From: Dactylonectria macrodidyma
Lineage: Eukaryota > Ascomycota > Sordariomycetes > Hypocreales > Nectriaceae
Direction of reading: 5' to 3'
NCBI GenBank assembly: GCA_020744425.1
Contig: JAGMUV010000003.1
Location: 4,092,001 to 4,156,000, forward strand
DNA: 64,000 bases
This document shows positions 1 to 11,737 of the stretch, piece by piece (within the stretch, counting starts at the first letter, position 1; every line of letters starts with the position of its first letter). The translations under genes and the position numbers were made by a program. The notes beneath the pieces were generated by a model. The model was not told the DNA's origin and searched no databases. It worked only from the letters and a program-made list of their open reading frames with translations.

Positions 1-247
1 TCCGAGAATTGTCAAATAAAGCGATGCCGGAGTGGGAGTGTTTTTCAGATGACACAGTTGGCTTCGATTTACTCAAGTACTTGAGACCAGCGCGTTCCCG
101 GGATTTCTTTAGACTTCCAAGACACTCATCTGTTTGACACGCGTTGTAAGAGACAATTACAAAGCTTCAGCTAAAGACCCGGGCGAACTTCAACGACACG
201 CGAAATCAACCCCTCCTCGACTCTCAGACCCCTCCATCTTCGTCACC

Positions 248-1466
248 ATGGCTTCGGAACCAGTCGTCCACAATGTTGGCATTATCATGAATGGAGTCAC
301 GGGCCGGTACGTCGTATCAACATACTCTCTTAAATCCTACAACTAACGATGAACTCAGAATGGGCACCAACCAGCACCTGATCCGATCCATCTGCGCCAT
401 CCGTAACGAGGGCGGCATCAAGCTGGCCGACGGCGAGATTATCATGCCGGACCCGATCCTCGTGGGCCGCAACCCGCTCAAGCTGCGCGAGCTCTGCCAG
501 GCACACAACATCACGCGATCCTCGACGGACCTGGACGCTGTGCTCGAAGACACCTATAACACCATCTACTTTGACGCGCAGACCACTGGCCGCCGCGCCG
601 ACGCCGTCAAGAAGGCCATCGCCAAGGGCAAGCACGTCTACTGCGAGAAGCCCACGGCCGTCTCGTCTGAGCAAGCCTACGACCTGTACAAGACGGCCGT
701 CGACGCTGGTGTCAAGAACGGCGTCGTCCAGGATAAGCTCTGGCTGCCCGGGCTCGTCAAGCTGCGTACGCTCATTGACAGCGGCTTCTTTGGCGAGATA
801 CTCTCTGTCCGCGGCGAGTTCGGCTACTGGGTATTCGACGGAAAAGGCCCCGTGGCCCCCCAGCGGCCCAGCTGGAACTACCGCAAGGAGGACGACGGCG
901 GCATCATCAGCGACATGCTGTGCCACTGGCAGTACGTGATCCAGAACCTATTCGGCGACATCGGCTCGCTCACTTGCACGGGGGCCACACATGTCAAGGA
1001 GCGTGTCGACGAGCAGGGCAAGACGTACAAGTGCACGGCCGACGACTCGGCGTATGCAACCTTTGAGCTGACCAACGGCATCATGGTGCACTTCAACTCG
1101 TCTTGGACGGTACGCGTGCGTCGCGACGACCTGCTGACGATCCAGGTCGACGGTACCAAGGGCAGCGCGGTAGCTGGTCTGCGCGACTGCGTGGCTCAGC
1201 ACGAGAGCCAGACGCCGAGACCGACGTGGAACCCAGATGTCGACTCTCCCATCAAGTACTCAGACGGCTGGTCTCGCGTTCCGGATTACCAGGCCTTTGA
1301 CAATGCTTTCAAGGTCCAGTGGGAGATGTTCCTGCGCCATGTCGTCAAGGACGAGCCTTGGAGGCATAGTTTGCTCGAGGGTGCCAAGGGCGTGCAACTC
1401 ACCGAGCTGGGGATTCAGAGCTGGGAGAAGCGAGCTTGGGTGGATGTGCCTGAGCTGAAGGAGTAA
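248..1466 (+). CDS. Gfo/Idh/MocA-family NAD(P)-dependent oxidoreductase
   Basis: Two exons (248-306, 359-1466) around a 52-nt GTACGT...CAG intron give 388 residues. The splice falls inside the dinucleotide-binding loop and restores GVTGRMG, which supports the model. An EKP motif (HVYCEKPTA) follows the Rossmann fold near residue 130, as in Gfo/Idh/MocA proteins, and the rest is the usual alpha/beta substrate domain. These enzymes oxidise or reduce sugars, inositols or sugar acids in the cytosol; the exact substrate cannot be read from the sequence. The start at 248 has a good context (CACC before ATG). It converges on an SDR gene and lies near a carboxylate transporter, which suggests a sugar-acid or plant-compound pathway (inference). 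Confidence 0.88.
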
Positions 1467-1858
1467 TGGGACGCACATAGACTTGACTAAATTGAATATG
1501 CACTGATTGTTTTATTATACCCTTCTTGATGCCAACAAGATACGGTCGACTCTTCTACAACCTCAACGTAATGCTCTTTGAAGCAGGAAACAGACGGCAC
1601 TTTCCGAATCAAGACATGAATATCCTCTAAGACTTGAGTTGCCGCATTGCCTTTCAAAGTTGTTCTGAATCGCTGACAGCGACACTTGACGCGGCAAGAT
1701 ATTCCTTCTTTATCGTCTACCACCTACCGCTTGGTAAGAGAACATTGTGGCCAACATCCAACGACAACCGGTCACACTCTTCATCAAATGGCGGATTACA
1801 ATTGATCTATACATTTTCTATCCATGATCATGAGTGTCCCAATAAAATCCCTACTCCA
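1467..1858. other. Convergent 3' intergenic region
   Basis: About 390 bases between two converging genes, AT-rich with several T runs, probably holding both 3' UTRs. I see no gene, repeat or RNA here. Confidence 0.5.
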
Positions 1859-2772
1859 TCATCGTCCAAGGAATCCACCATCAACGACGAGCACTTCTCC
1901 CGTCACATATTGACTAGCACTACTGCAGAGAAACAGCGTAGGCCCGGCAAAGTCGGCCGGCGCACCCCATCGACCGGCCGGACAGCGCGCAATGCGAGCG
2001 GCATACTGCTGAGGATCGGATCGGAGGTCGGTGTTACTAAAAGTTAGTCAGTATGAATGTATCAATTAGTTGAGTATCGATATCGCTCACATGTCTGTGG
2101 CAATGGACCCAGGCGCAATGGCATTGACCTGGACGTTGTGTCGTGCCCACTCATTGCTCAGCGCCTTGGTCAGCTGCGACACGGCGCCCTTAGACGCTGA
2201 ATACGAAGCTACAATCTCGCCGCCGATAAAAGCGTTGAGCGACGACACGTTGACAATCTTGCCGGACTTTCGGGGTACCATGTGCTTGCCGGCCGCCTGG
2301 CAGATGAAGAAGAGGGCTTTGACGTTAACGTCGATGACCTGTGTATGAATCCCAAGTCAGAACGCCGCATCGTAGGGCGAGGTGTGAAAAGACGTACGCT
2401 GTCCCAGTCCTCTTCAGTCACCAGGGTCGATTCCCTTCTCTTCAGCAATCCGCCGCAGTTGACCAGGATATCGATGCGATCATCCATGACATCCAGTGCC
2501 TTCTGAAACACGGTCTTGACGTCGTCCATCTTGGTCAAGTCGCAGGGCACAATCTCGACCCTGTTGCCCTTGGCGCGAATAGCGTCGGCCGTCTCCGTGT
2601 TGGACACGTCGCGCTGGGCGATGCAGATGGATGCGCCCGCGTCGGCGAGCGCAATAGCCATGGCCGCACCGATGCCTCGCGAGCCGCCCGTGACGAGCGC
2701 ATTCTTACCCTTCAAGGAGAAGAGCTCGAGGGCTGGGATGTTGGGAGTGTGAGAGGGCGCGGGGTCGGACAT
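1859..2772 (-). CDS. Short-chain dehydrogenase/reductase (2-deoxygluconate dehydrogenase-like)
   Basis: Three exons (2772-2398, 2338-2091, 2036-1859) with introns of 59 and 54 nt give 266 residues, normal for a classical SDR. The NAD(P) loop TGGSRGIG is near residue 29, NCGG replaces the usual NNAG near 109, and the catalytic Ser157/158, Tyr171 and Lys175 (YSASK) are present. The third exon supplies the usual C-terminal end (TGEVLVVDGGF). The sequence resembles fungal proteins called 2-deoxy-D-gluconate 3-dehydrogenase, which oxidise a hydroxyl on sugar acids, but substrate is not proven. The last exon is separate from the main open frame, so a naive ORF would cut the protein at residue 207. 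Confidence 0.88.
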
Positions 2773-3811
2773 GGTGGACGGGTGTGTCTTGCAATAAGCA
2801 GTATCTAGATGATGGTTTAGTATTGGCGATTAAACTCTGGAAGATGGATAATCTCTAGCTAGGAATATTGCAAATGAAACAGCAAGATGGAGTTATTCCA
2901 CGATGCAACAGATGAAGAAGATAAAATCCAATGACCCTTTTAATACTGGGTGAGCAGGCAAAGGAGGGGTCCTCGAGGTGGGGGATTCATCGCCGTCATC
3001 GGGTCAGCTGCGGGACAGCTACGAGAGGCATAAGTTACCCAATTTGAACCTGCATTTGGAGCAAGTGTCATGGCTGGTCGACGCATGTACGTGGGAACTG
3101 CAGCTTCTCGACTAATCCCGTCTGGCCGATGCGGAGTCGAACCAGGCAGGTCACCACGGCTAAACAGAACCCCCTCTGAAGCGGGGTGCAATCAGACAAG
3201 TTATCCAGTCTAAAATAGCATGCATGATATCTTGACTCACTCACCATTCCCCCTTCACTTTCCACTCAAACCGCACAGAGTAACAATAGGAACCTGCTTC
3301 CCATCTCCCAACCCATCCCCAATCTCGAATTTACTCATTTCGTGTATCCCACGGATCACCTCGAGACTGTGGGGGAATCTCAATTGGGGGTGGGGTGAGA
3401 CGGCTTAATAAACACAAACACCATCTCACCTCTCCCGGCATATCTCGTCCGGGACAATTAGTCCGACACGCTCAATGGACTCGACTCAGTGCTATCAGCC
3501 TCAAACTAGCATGAGCCCATTCCCAGAGCTATGCCTCGCTAGCTCGCCCCCAATGGCTCGTGCTAGCCCGCGTTTCTATTACCCCGCGAACCTGGGGGTG
3601 GTCTGGGGATGGCTGACTGGTGCGCAGGGTTCAGTCAGCCAAGTTGAAGTCATCTGGTTTGTTTGAAGGCATGCCAGCTAGACGAGGTATCCAAGACGAC
3701 TTTTGCCAAGTCTAGTCATCTCGCCTCGTCTATATGAACCTCGACGCGTGTCCGTCCATCCACGACACACCACAACGCCCTGCTCTCATCAACAGTCTGC
3801 AGTCACAAAAT
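2773..3811. promoter_or_regulatory. Divergent promoter region (SDR / JEN-like transporter)
   Basis: About 1 kb between divergent genes. It holds several GGGG-rich runs of the type bound by carbon-catabolite repressor CreA (near 3181, 3369 and 3390) and CGG/CCG triplets around 3436-3462 that could be Zn2Cys6 sites. A TATA-like TATATGA lies at about 3731, 80 bases before the transporter start. These are visual matches only; no gene was recognised. Confidence 0.35.
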
Positions 3812-5454
3812 ATGTCCATCAACCAAGAGAAAAATGACAGCCAGCTCGTGGCGGGCTTCGACGGGGATGGCGGCACTCACATGTCGGTGGGCCAGTACTT
3901 TGCATCGCGGTTCTCGACACTGAAGCCGCCAATGGACAAGGTCATCAACCCGATCGCGGCAATGCGGATGCTCAACAAGGAGCAGTGGACGTTCTTCATG
4001 GTACGTTTTTATATCCAGTCTAGGCTCTTCCCAGGAGAGTTGCGAGACAGAGGTAGGGAGAGAAAGAGGAGTTGTCCCTAACACTTATCTCCCAGTGCGC
4101 CTGGTGTTCCTGGGTCATCGATGCCTTCGACTTCTTCACCGTTAGCCTAACCGTCACGCCCTTGGCCAAGGAATTCGGCAAACTCAACTCGGACATCACC
4201 TGGGGTATCACGCTGGTGCTCATGTTTCGGTCCGTCGGTGCCATCATCTTCGGCGCCTGGTCCGACCGCGACGGCCGTAAGTGGCCCTTCATCTTCAACA
4301 ATATCCTCTTCATCGTGCTCGAGCTCGGCACCGGCTTTTGCAACACGTACGGCGAGTTCCTCGCCTGCCGCGCCCTCTTTGGCGTCGCCATGGGTGGTTT
4401 GTATGGAAATGCTGTTGCAACCGCTCTTGAGGATTGTCCAGATGCGGCGCGCGGCGTCATGTCTGGTTTGTTCCAGGCTGGTTATCCCGTCGGATATCTC
4501 TTGACTACGGCCTTTGCGCGGGCGCTGGTCGGCACAACTGTCCACGCGTGGCGACCGTTGTTTTGGTTCAGCGCCTGTCCTCCCGTACTCGTCATTGTCT
4601 GGAGATACTATCTCCCTGAGACCCAGGCGTTCCGCGAGCGCGAGATTGTTCGACAGAATGCCACGGCCGCCACGAGTGGCTTCCTCCACCAGGCCGGCCA
4701 GGCCTTCAAGCACCACTGGCTCACACTGACTTACATGGTCCTGCTCATGGCGGGTTTCAACTTCATGGTGAGTCTAACACTCTTAGCGACAAGATTTCGA
4801 AACTAATCAACTCTCCTGCAGGCCCACGGCGCGCAAGACTTTTACCCCACGATGCTCCTCAACCAATTCGAATTCACGCTCGACCAAATGACCATAACCC
4901 AAGTCATCGCCAACTTTGGGGCCATCAGCGGAGCCATCTGCGTTGGCTACCTCTCTGAAATATTCGGTCGACGTCTAACAATCATGGTCTCATGCGTCTG
5001 CGCCGGAGCCCTTATCTATCCATACACCTACGTCAACACCACAGCCGTCGCCGCATGCGCCTTCTTCCTCCAGTTCTTCGTCCAGGGCGCCTTTGGCGTC
5101 ATTCCATCCCACCTCATGGAGCTGTCTCCGGGGCCCATCCGCACTTTCGTCGTCGGCACGGCCTACCAGCTCGGAAACCTAGCGTCGAGCCCAGCCGCCA
5201 CGATCCAGTCGACCATCGGCGAGAGGTTCTTTCCGCTTGAGCCTACAGCCGCTGGCCTCAAGCGATACAACTACGCCATCGTCATCTGCGCGTTCTTAGG
5301 TGCCTGCACGGGGCTTGTGTTCCTGGTGACGTTCCTGGGCCCGGAGAAGAAGGGCAAGCAGTTTGGCTTTTCCGAGGAGGTGGATGAGCATGGCATCTCG
5401 GCCAAGGACCCTGAGAACGCATTTGGCGGCTCTGAACACAAAGAGTCGGCCTGA
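3812..5454 (+). CDS. JEN-type carboxylate/H+ symporter (MFS)
   Basis: Three exons (3812-4000, 4096-4767, 4822-5454) give 497 residues with about 12 membrane segments. The motif NFMAHGAQDFYPT at the exon 2/3 junction (about residue 285) matches the conserved JEN signature N-x2-[S/T]-H-x-[S/T]-Q-D, with Ala at the usual Ser/Thr positions. The cytoplasmic loop DRDGRKWP is the general MFS motif. JEN permeases carry lactate, pyruvate or dicarboxylates across the plasma membrane and are commonly glucose-repressed. An in-frame upstream ATG at 3734 would add 26 residues but sits on a TATA-like stretch, so 3812 is preferred. The changed signature could mean different substrate specificity. Confidence 0.88.
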
Positions 5455-5889
5455 AAGCTGCTGGATATATGGAGAAAGTAGGTGATTTATCGTTGGTTTA
5501 TACGCCTCTTGCGGAGATTGCTTGTGCTTCCACCCGTAGTTCCGTACTTCAAAAACAGCTAGCAATCGAACCATTTTAAGAGTAGTCCATGGCCCGTTCT
5601 ATCACAGGGGTTTCTTGCTTATTAAGCTCAACTGGTTAAATAATGCAAATTATCTAGACGTCGGTGTCAACTCTTAATCGTCTCGAGTTCGCGGACACAG
5701 ACATAATTTTTCCACAATTTTATCCCAATTTTTAACATCTTCTACCCCTGTTGATTTATTCCTTCTCACAGTTGCTACAAAGTGCTTTCAGGGCGAATTT
5801 GCAAGAATACATTTATTCCACACCTTTGATAAGATGTGGCCGAAAATAGGCGTGGCTTGTGGAATACCTAAATGTGTAGGGTAGCTACA
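5455..5889. other. Convergent 3' intergenic region
   Basis: AT-rich spacer between the transporter and the P450 gene, with both 3' UTRs. Nothing else recognised. Confidence 0.5.
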
Positions 5890-7554
5890 TCACTGATCCT
5901 TGGCATTCCTGATGCCTATCCTCACCTCCACACCTTCTTGCCGCACGAACCACGAGTTCTTCAACTTCCACGTTGCCTCCGGGTCCGCAAGTTCAACCTG
6001 CCAACGTCAGTAACAATATCGCAAAACAGCTTCGATGTGATGCCGTCTCACCGAATATTTGAGGAAGAAACTGGGGAGCATCTTGTAAATCTCCAAGAGA
6101 CTGATGTTCTTCCCGATGCAAGTCCTGTGACCTTTTCCAAACGTGAAATCGGCGCCCTTCATGGCCTTGAGTCGCTTGTCGTAGCTTGCCGTGTCCTCGT
6201 TGACGTCCGGTAACCATCGTTCGGGCCGGAAGCTTTCCACGTCCTGGCCGTAAATGTACTTGTGTCGATGCATCACCCACGGCGATGCTCCGACAATAGT
6301 GCCTGCGGGCAACACTGTACCGCATTCCAGCCGAAGACCTTGGTTGGGCACGATTCGCTCCAGGATCAATCCGACGGCAGGATGAAGGCGCAGGGCTTCC
6401 TTGACAACAGCATCGAAATAGGGCAGCGTTTGGCTTTGCTTCCAAGTCACAGGCATGCTGAGCTGCCCTGCTGCCATAGCAGCATCAAGTTCCGCCATCA
6501 ACTTGGCGTAAACATTCGGATGCTTCAGCGTGTAGTACAGAATGGCTCTCAGGGAAATGGCGGTGGTGTCAGATCCAGCAAACATATTTGTCACCATGTA
6601 GGAGAACACCTGTCGGTCATCGACAGTTTCGGGATGCGTTTCCTTAGCCTGGAAGAAGCGGTCGACAAAGTCTCGCTTCTGCGACTCGATACTGTCACTC
6701 GAAACCTTCTCTTTCGACTCGTCGAGCCTAGCCAGCAGCTGCTTGTACGCAAATTGGGCCACCGCACCTGTCGGCTGTGCAATGCGTGTCCACACGGGGT
6801 TCTTCTTGAGCCAGCGATCAAGCCATGGAATCTGGCCGACAAACGCGTTGTAATCCATGGTCACGTTAAGGGCTTCGATGATGCCGTCGACATCGCCCCC
6901 CGTCTCGATGAAGCCAAAGTTTTCGCTGCACGTCACTTCTCCAATGACGTCGAACGCGTAATATTGGAGCCATTCGAATATGGGACAGTCGCGCCCGGTG
7001 AGGGCGTAGCGGTTCTCTAGTTGCTTGAAGAACGCAAGGATCGTTCGGTCTACGAGGGGCTCGTAATCGGTCAATGTGGTCATCGAGTATGCGCTCGCAA
7101 CTGGCCGCTTGATTCTAGCATGGAATGCCTCGTCCAGCGTTGTGAACAGTGTCTGTGTCGCTTTGCCATTCGCGAGTTGTTGCTGAACGGCGTAAAAGTC
7201 GGTCTATTCCTGAGATTGAGTACTTCCACAGCTCCCAGGTTCATTGCAGCAGCAGCATACCTTGACATATCCACCTTTGAGTCCGTAAATCTTGTTCACG
7301 TCTTTGGGATTCCGCACACTCACGACGTTGGGACCGAAGCGGACGTTGTCTCCGCAGCTATCGTGTAACTTTACAAGCGTCTCATGGTTGTAGCCTTTGG
7401 AGACATCAACAAGTCTGTAGAGGTTGGTAAATTTGGCGAGCAATGGTCCCGGGAGATCACGAAGTCCCGACGTGAAGATACTCCTCACAAGGGAGACGAG
7501 AATCCACGCGGAAACAGCCCCGAGGACTAAATATAATTTCTCAGAGTCTTGCAT
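5890..7554 (-). CDS. Cytochrome P450 monooxygenase, pisatin demethylase-like
   Basis: Three exons (7554-7261, 7203-6052, 5997-5890) give 517 residues, a normal microsomal P450 length. A hydrophobic N-terminal anchor covers roughly residues 7-28, followed by DLPGPLLAKFTNLYR. The I-helix AGSDTT, the K-helix EALRLHP (ExxR) and the haem loop FGKGHRTCIG with Cys near 460 are all intact. The last exon (VELADPEATWKLKNSW...) is cut off by a stop if the 54-nt intron is ignored. The N-terminal third is most like the pisatin demethylase/benzoate hydroxylase group, which attacks plant aromatics. It acts at the ER with a cytochrome P450 reductase. The Zn2Cys6 regulator gene ends about 540 bases upstream of this start. 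Confidence 0.9.
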
Positions 7555-8097
7555 TGCACACGCTTAACAAAATCCTCAGAAATGTTGGAAGTGAAAGAAG
7601 GGCCGTGAGCGATGACGAAGGATGCAGCTTAGGTATACCTCAGAGGATAAACCCCATGGGGAAGGGGGGCATTGTCGATCAAGCCAATCACCGAAACATC
7701 CGACAAGCTTCCCCGCGCTTTAGTAGATGATCATTGGAGTTGTTAATGCCGTCGGGCCGGGTTCCGTTTTTTGTGTTCAACTAGCGCTTCCTTTTGATGC
7801 GTTTCTTCTTCTTTGAGTAGTTCAATGGGTCGGAATTCGGAATAAGCTGATTACTATTGGATGCGAGACAACACCGAGTTTACTCCGCGCCGTTAATACT
7901 ACTATACAGTCTATTAAGGTGAGGTGTATAATTTTCCGATGGTTCCGTTCAAAGCCCCGTCGTTAGAGAAGTTCTCTATAATTCCATTGGACGCGTCTCT
8001 CCGGTTGCTCGAAAAATTAAAGGAAAATTGTCCAAAAACCATCGACAAAGTGAGAGGACCAGTTACAAGCGGCCGATGCTCTATAGGCACAGCGCTT
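7555..8097. promoter_or_regulatory. P450 upstream region
   Basis: About 540 bases between the P450 start and the 3' end of the regulator gene. It must carry the P450 promoter. No clear operator or extra gene was seen. Confidence 0.4.
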
Positions 8098-10432
8098 TCA
8101 TTGATTGTACATATAATCAAAGTCCCACCAGTTCTCAATAGCCTTGTTAAAATCACTGGCCTGTAGGAAGCTCTCCTGATCACCAGGTTCTCCTACGGTC
8201 TCAAAAGCTCGGCTTTCCACACATCTCTCATCAGGCGCTGGTTGGTCCGTGATCCTCGGTGGTGTGCCGCCCTCGCTTGGAGCATACGGAGGCACAATGT
8301 ATTTCGCCGGCACCGTTTTGTGGCCGGAGATACCAGCAGACCCAACTAGATGAGCGGCGGCAATACTCAAGTCAGGTTCGCTATGTGTTGCATCGGCCTT
8401 CAGTGATTCGCCAAACATGGACTGATCAGCGGCTGCATGATGTCGCCCAGCTTGTTCGTAGAGTAAGATATCCCAGAGCAGTTGACCGTCGATGGAGAAT
8501 GATCCTTGTGTCCTGCGACGCCCTGAACCACGAGGACTAGGCGCATGTGTCAATGCAATGCTACCTTGGAGTCTTAACAGATTCTGAGCCTGATTCATTC
8601 ATTGTTAGCGTCGCGACAATATTTGATTCAGACAACAGACGCAGGACATACCATAATGGCAATGCTGGGCCAAATTGATCCCATGCGATGAAGAAATTTC
8701 ATGCACTTTTCAAACCCTGCTTGAGCCTTGCCTCGAAGTGAGAGATCCTCGACAAAGCTGTGCTGCAGATGAATCGTTGCGACGATACCGACGCAATGAG
8801 CCAGACACGGATCAGAAACCTGAAAGGATTTCTTTTCTACCAAATCGATAAAATAAATGATCCAGCCCGTATGCCGCATAATTAGATCGTACGACTGGTA
8901 GATGAAAGACTGCGGCATCGTGTGGCGAAAATTCCGAAGCCGCATGGATAGAAGAAATGGGTGGTTCAGCAAGCAGGGGATCGCAGCATATACGAACTGG
9001 ATGAAGAGCCACGGACCCCAATAATCACGCCGCTGATGCAACGCATCTTGGTCGTAGTCGCCGAACCTATCAGAAGAAAATCGATATTTGGTCGGGACAA
9101 GAGAGTCGATGTCCATGTGGCCCTGCATGATGCAAGAATAGTCGGACTGAGAATTCCAGGGAGGGATCTCATCGGGTCCGACTCGAAATGCTGCGTATTT
9201 CCTAGCCATTTGCCACACTTCGCTGACGAGCTTCGTGCACCCAATGATTCCCGTCGTCATCTGGCTATCGACGAATTTTCGAGATAGCACAGCGGGCTCT
9301 GGGCCCTTCCAGAACTTGGCATGGCCCGTAACAGGCGATCCATCATGTTTCGTGGCGGTTGTCAACCTCGTGCCGGGATAGATGCAGCCTTGCAGCCTTT
9401 GAAGCATAAGAATGCTTCGAATGCAGTCCAGGCATTCTTCTGAATCGGACATTGCGCGGCTTGGTTGTAGATTGTGCGCAAGATGGCTGGCCGTGGAAAG
9501 GTTGAGGTCAGCTTGAACGACTCGTCCATCTAATAGAAGGTTAGCACAAGAAAATGACCTAGAAAAAAGGCTTATTCTCACCCGTGAAATCAATTATGCT
9601 GAGAAGGCATAACGTTTGCAACGTCGACAGTTCAACCTGGCCATTGATGACCTTCTCCATGGCACGCCGCCGTGAGGCCTTGGCCATGATATCCAACTGT
9701 TCTTGCTTCTGAATACTGAGTGTCCCCGGCGGAAAGCGTAGACTAAGCGCCTGTATTGCAAGGAGAAGCTCTTGGTCCCGGGATGCGAGGGTGTCGAGGA
9801 AGGTGTCTGGTCTGAACAAGGAGATTGGCTGGTTGTGGCACCAGGTAAGATACAGCTGGCCGAAAATCTCTGGCCTCATATCTTGGAGGTCAGAGTTACT
9901 ACTAAAACAGGGTAAGCACTCAACTCATTTTCATATCAGGTCTATCATACCTGGAGTTGTCTTCTCGCTTGCCATCCCTGGGAAGCAAAGATTCATCGAC
10001 GGACTCATGCACCACTAAGCTAGATGTGGTGAGCGATGGCGTTGCCTGGTTTGGTACTACAGCGGCTGGGCTGGATAATTTTAGTCAGTATGTTAGCAAG
10101 TGACTATCCGAGGGAATAACTGACCTGAGCTGTTGAATCAGCTGATCAAGCTTTCCTTCTATGAGATGAATTCTATCCTCCTAATGTGCATCAGTGAATA
10201 TTTCCCAAGGAAGCTTTTGTCGCATATGACTAACCATGTCCGCCGGAGTGTAAGTGCATTGCTTCCCAAGCCGCTGGCAACTGGAACAACTCGGCCTTTC
10301 GCCTGGGCATTTCGACTTCCTCCGGCTGCATCATCAGATCAGGGGCTGCCGCGTACGGACGCAGATAAGGTCTTCGCACCGACAGGGCTCACAGGCCAGA
10401 CGCGCTCGCTTGACTTGACGCGTTTCTTCCAT
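8098..10432 (-). CDS. Zn2Cys6 fungal transcription factor
   Basis: Seven exons rebuilt by hand (10432-10380, 10325-10235, 10180-10125, 10070-9951, 9901-9582, 9529-8652, 8589-8098; introns 49-62 nt), phases closing to 669 residues. The N-terminus has a complete binuclear cluster, CX2CX6CX6CX2CX6C, starting at residue 14 (ACEPCRRRKSKC). A short linker and a heptad-like helix (RIHLIEGKLDQLIQQL) suitable for dimerisation follow. The middle has the fungal-specific transcription factor domain, including a region like RPEIFGQLYLTWCHNQPIS. The cluster itself is interrupted by intron 1, so it appears in no single open frame. It probably regulates the adjacent P450 and perhaps the transporter, SDR and Gfo/Idh genes (inference from position). 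Confidence 0.88.
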
Positions 10433-11060
10433 GGTGAGACAGTTCTAGAGTTAGGATCGGAAGTGATGACCGAGATGGAGCTTCTAGAAGGGACTTTATG
10501 CACAGAAACCTCGCAGCAAAAGCAACGTCGTGCCGTATGTCGGTGATATTTATCAGGACAGGTGGGCCGGAGAATGCGGGGAAGAACTGTTGGGCTTTCT
10601 ATTGGATGGCCTTATCATCGTCACTGTTCTGATTGGTCCGGCGGTTAGCCCCGTGTGGGTCGAGTTACTGTAAACGGGCAATGTTCCCCTGAGCATGCTT
10701 GACAGAATAGATAATGGTGGGGCGACTGATGCCTGCCACAGAGATTGAGGATTTGAAGATAGGGGTTTTGAGGGAGGAAATGTATGACAATATAGATTAT
10801 GATGATGAGGCGTACTCAAAAGAAAGAATAGATCATAACTGAGCATTCAGGTATTGTGTTCAAGCACTCCCGATCGTGTAATGAGTTGCAACAACTGACA
10901 AGCCGTTAGCGGCCTCAACTTCTCCACACCGAAGTGCTCCGCACGGGAAGTCGGAGTTCGGCAACTGGGTTAGGCGGGTACTTAGTCTATGCCTGGGCGA
11001 GGTTTGCTGGTGATCTGAAACTCCCTCCTCCCAATAAAGAACCGCCAATTCAGACTTCAA
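10433..11060. other. Intergenic region upstream of the Zn2Cys6 gene
   Basis: Promoter side of the regulator gene. A partial copy (9 of 11) of the AATGGCCTCAA motif lies at about 10909-10919. No convincing gene was found; the open frames here have no recognisable content. Confidence 0.4.
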
Positions 11061-11453
11061 TTGAGGCCAGTGCACTGGGTTGTATCCTGCAAAATCTAGG
11101 CGGTGTAGGATGGTGCATGTATCCACATTCAACTTGTAGGATCATGTCGGTTTGTTGCCATATTGGTCAAAGCCCACCTGGTTCGCAAACTACAATTACT
11201 TCAAATCAGGAGTCTTCATTCCGCCTCGTCGTTCGCAAACACTCTAAAGCAGGGGATGCAGTTTGCCTCGCCGACACCTTGTCAGTGTGATTATCAAAGA
11301 CTACCAATCGGTATGCCCGACACCATGATGCCCCGCCCACACACGGCTCTTCCTAGCCAATGGAGCAGCATTCTTGGATAATGGCCTCAAACATTGCGTC
11401 GCCGCTAATGCCGCATCCCCCTTGTGGCGTCGGGGCTGAGAGAATGGCCTCAC
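11061..11453. promoter_or_regulatory. First group of the TTGAGGCCATT motif
   Basis: TTGAGGCCAGT at 11061-11071 (10 of 11), an exact inverted copy AATGGCCTCAA at 11380-11390, and AATGGCCTCAC at 11443-11453 (10 of 11). The last copy adjoins a short inverted repeat with 7-bp arms (ACCTAAC / GTTAGGT, 11452-11469). The group lies upstream of the C2H2-like gene; the same 11-mer recurs five times at 13.7-14.3 kb. Confidence 0.5.
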
Positions 11454-11737
11454 CTAACCCAAGTTAGGTACGCAGGGAAGCCCTGTTCGCATCGCACACC
11501 AGGCTACATAACCAGCTCCCCTAGCTTTTTTCTTTGCCTCCTTCTTCGTTTCCCACCAACAGCCCCTGCGGTCCCCAAGACCGGCTGGGCCACAACACCA
11601 AACCTCTCGAAGTCGTTTCGAACCAACGACACTTACACACACCATCACGACGTCCCAGGACAGGGCCAGCCCTGTCCATTTTCAATTTTTTGCAACCATG
11701 TCGATCATCATTTAGCTTTTGGTGAAGAAACTGCGCA

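Noticed and set aside
3100..3200. tRNA-like T-arm (GGTTCGACTCC on the minus strand)
   Set aside because: The flanking bases do not pair as a T stem, and no acceptor or anticodon stem could be drawn around it.
11424..11737. 5' extension of the C2H2 frame to 11424
   Set aside because: The frame opens with GTG, not ATG, and the translated stretch has no domain content; it overlaps the motif group and is likely promoter or 5' UTR.
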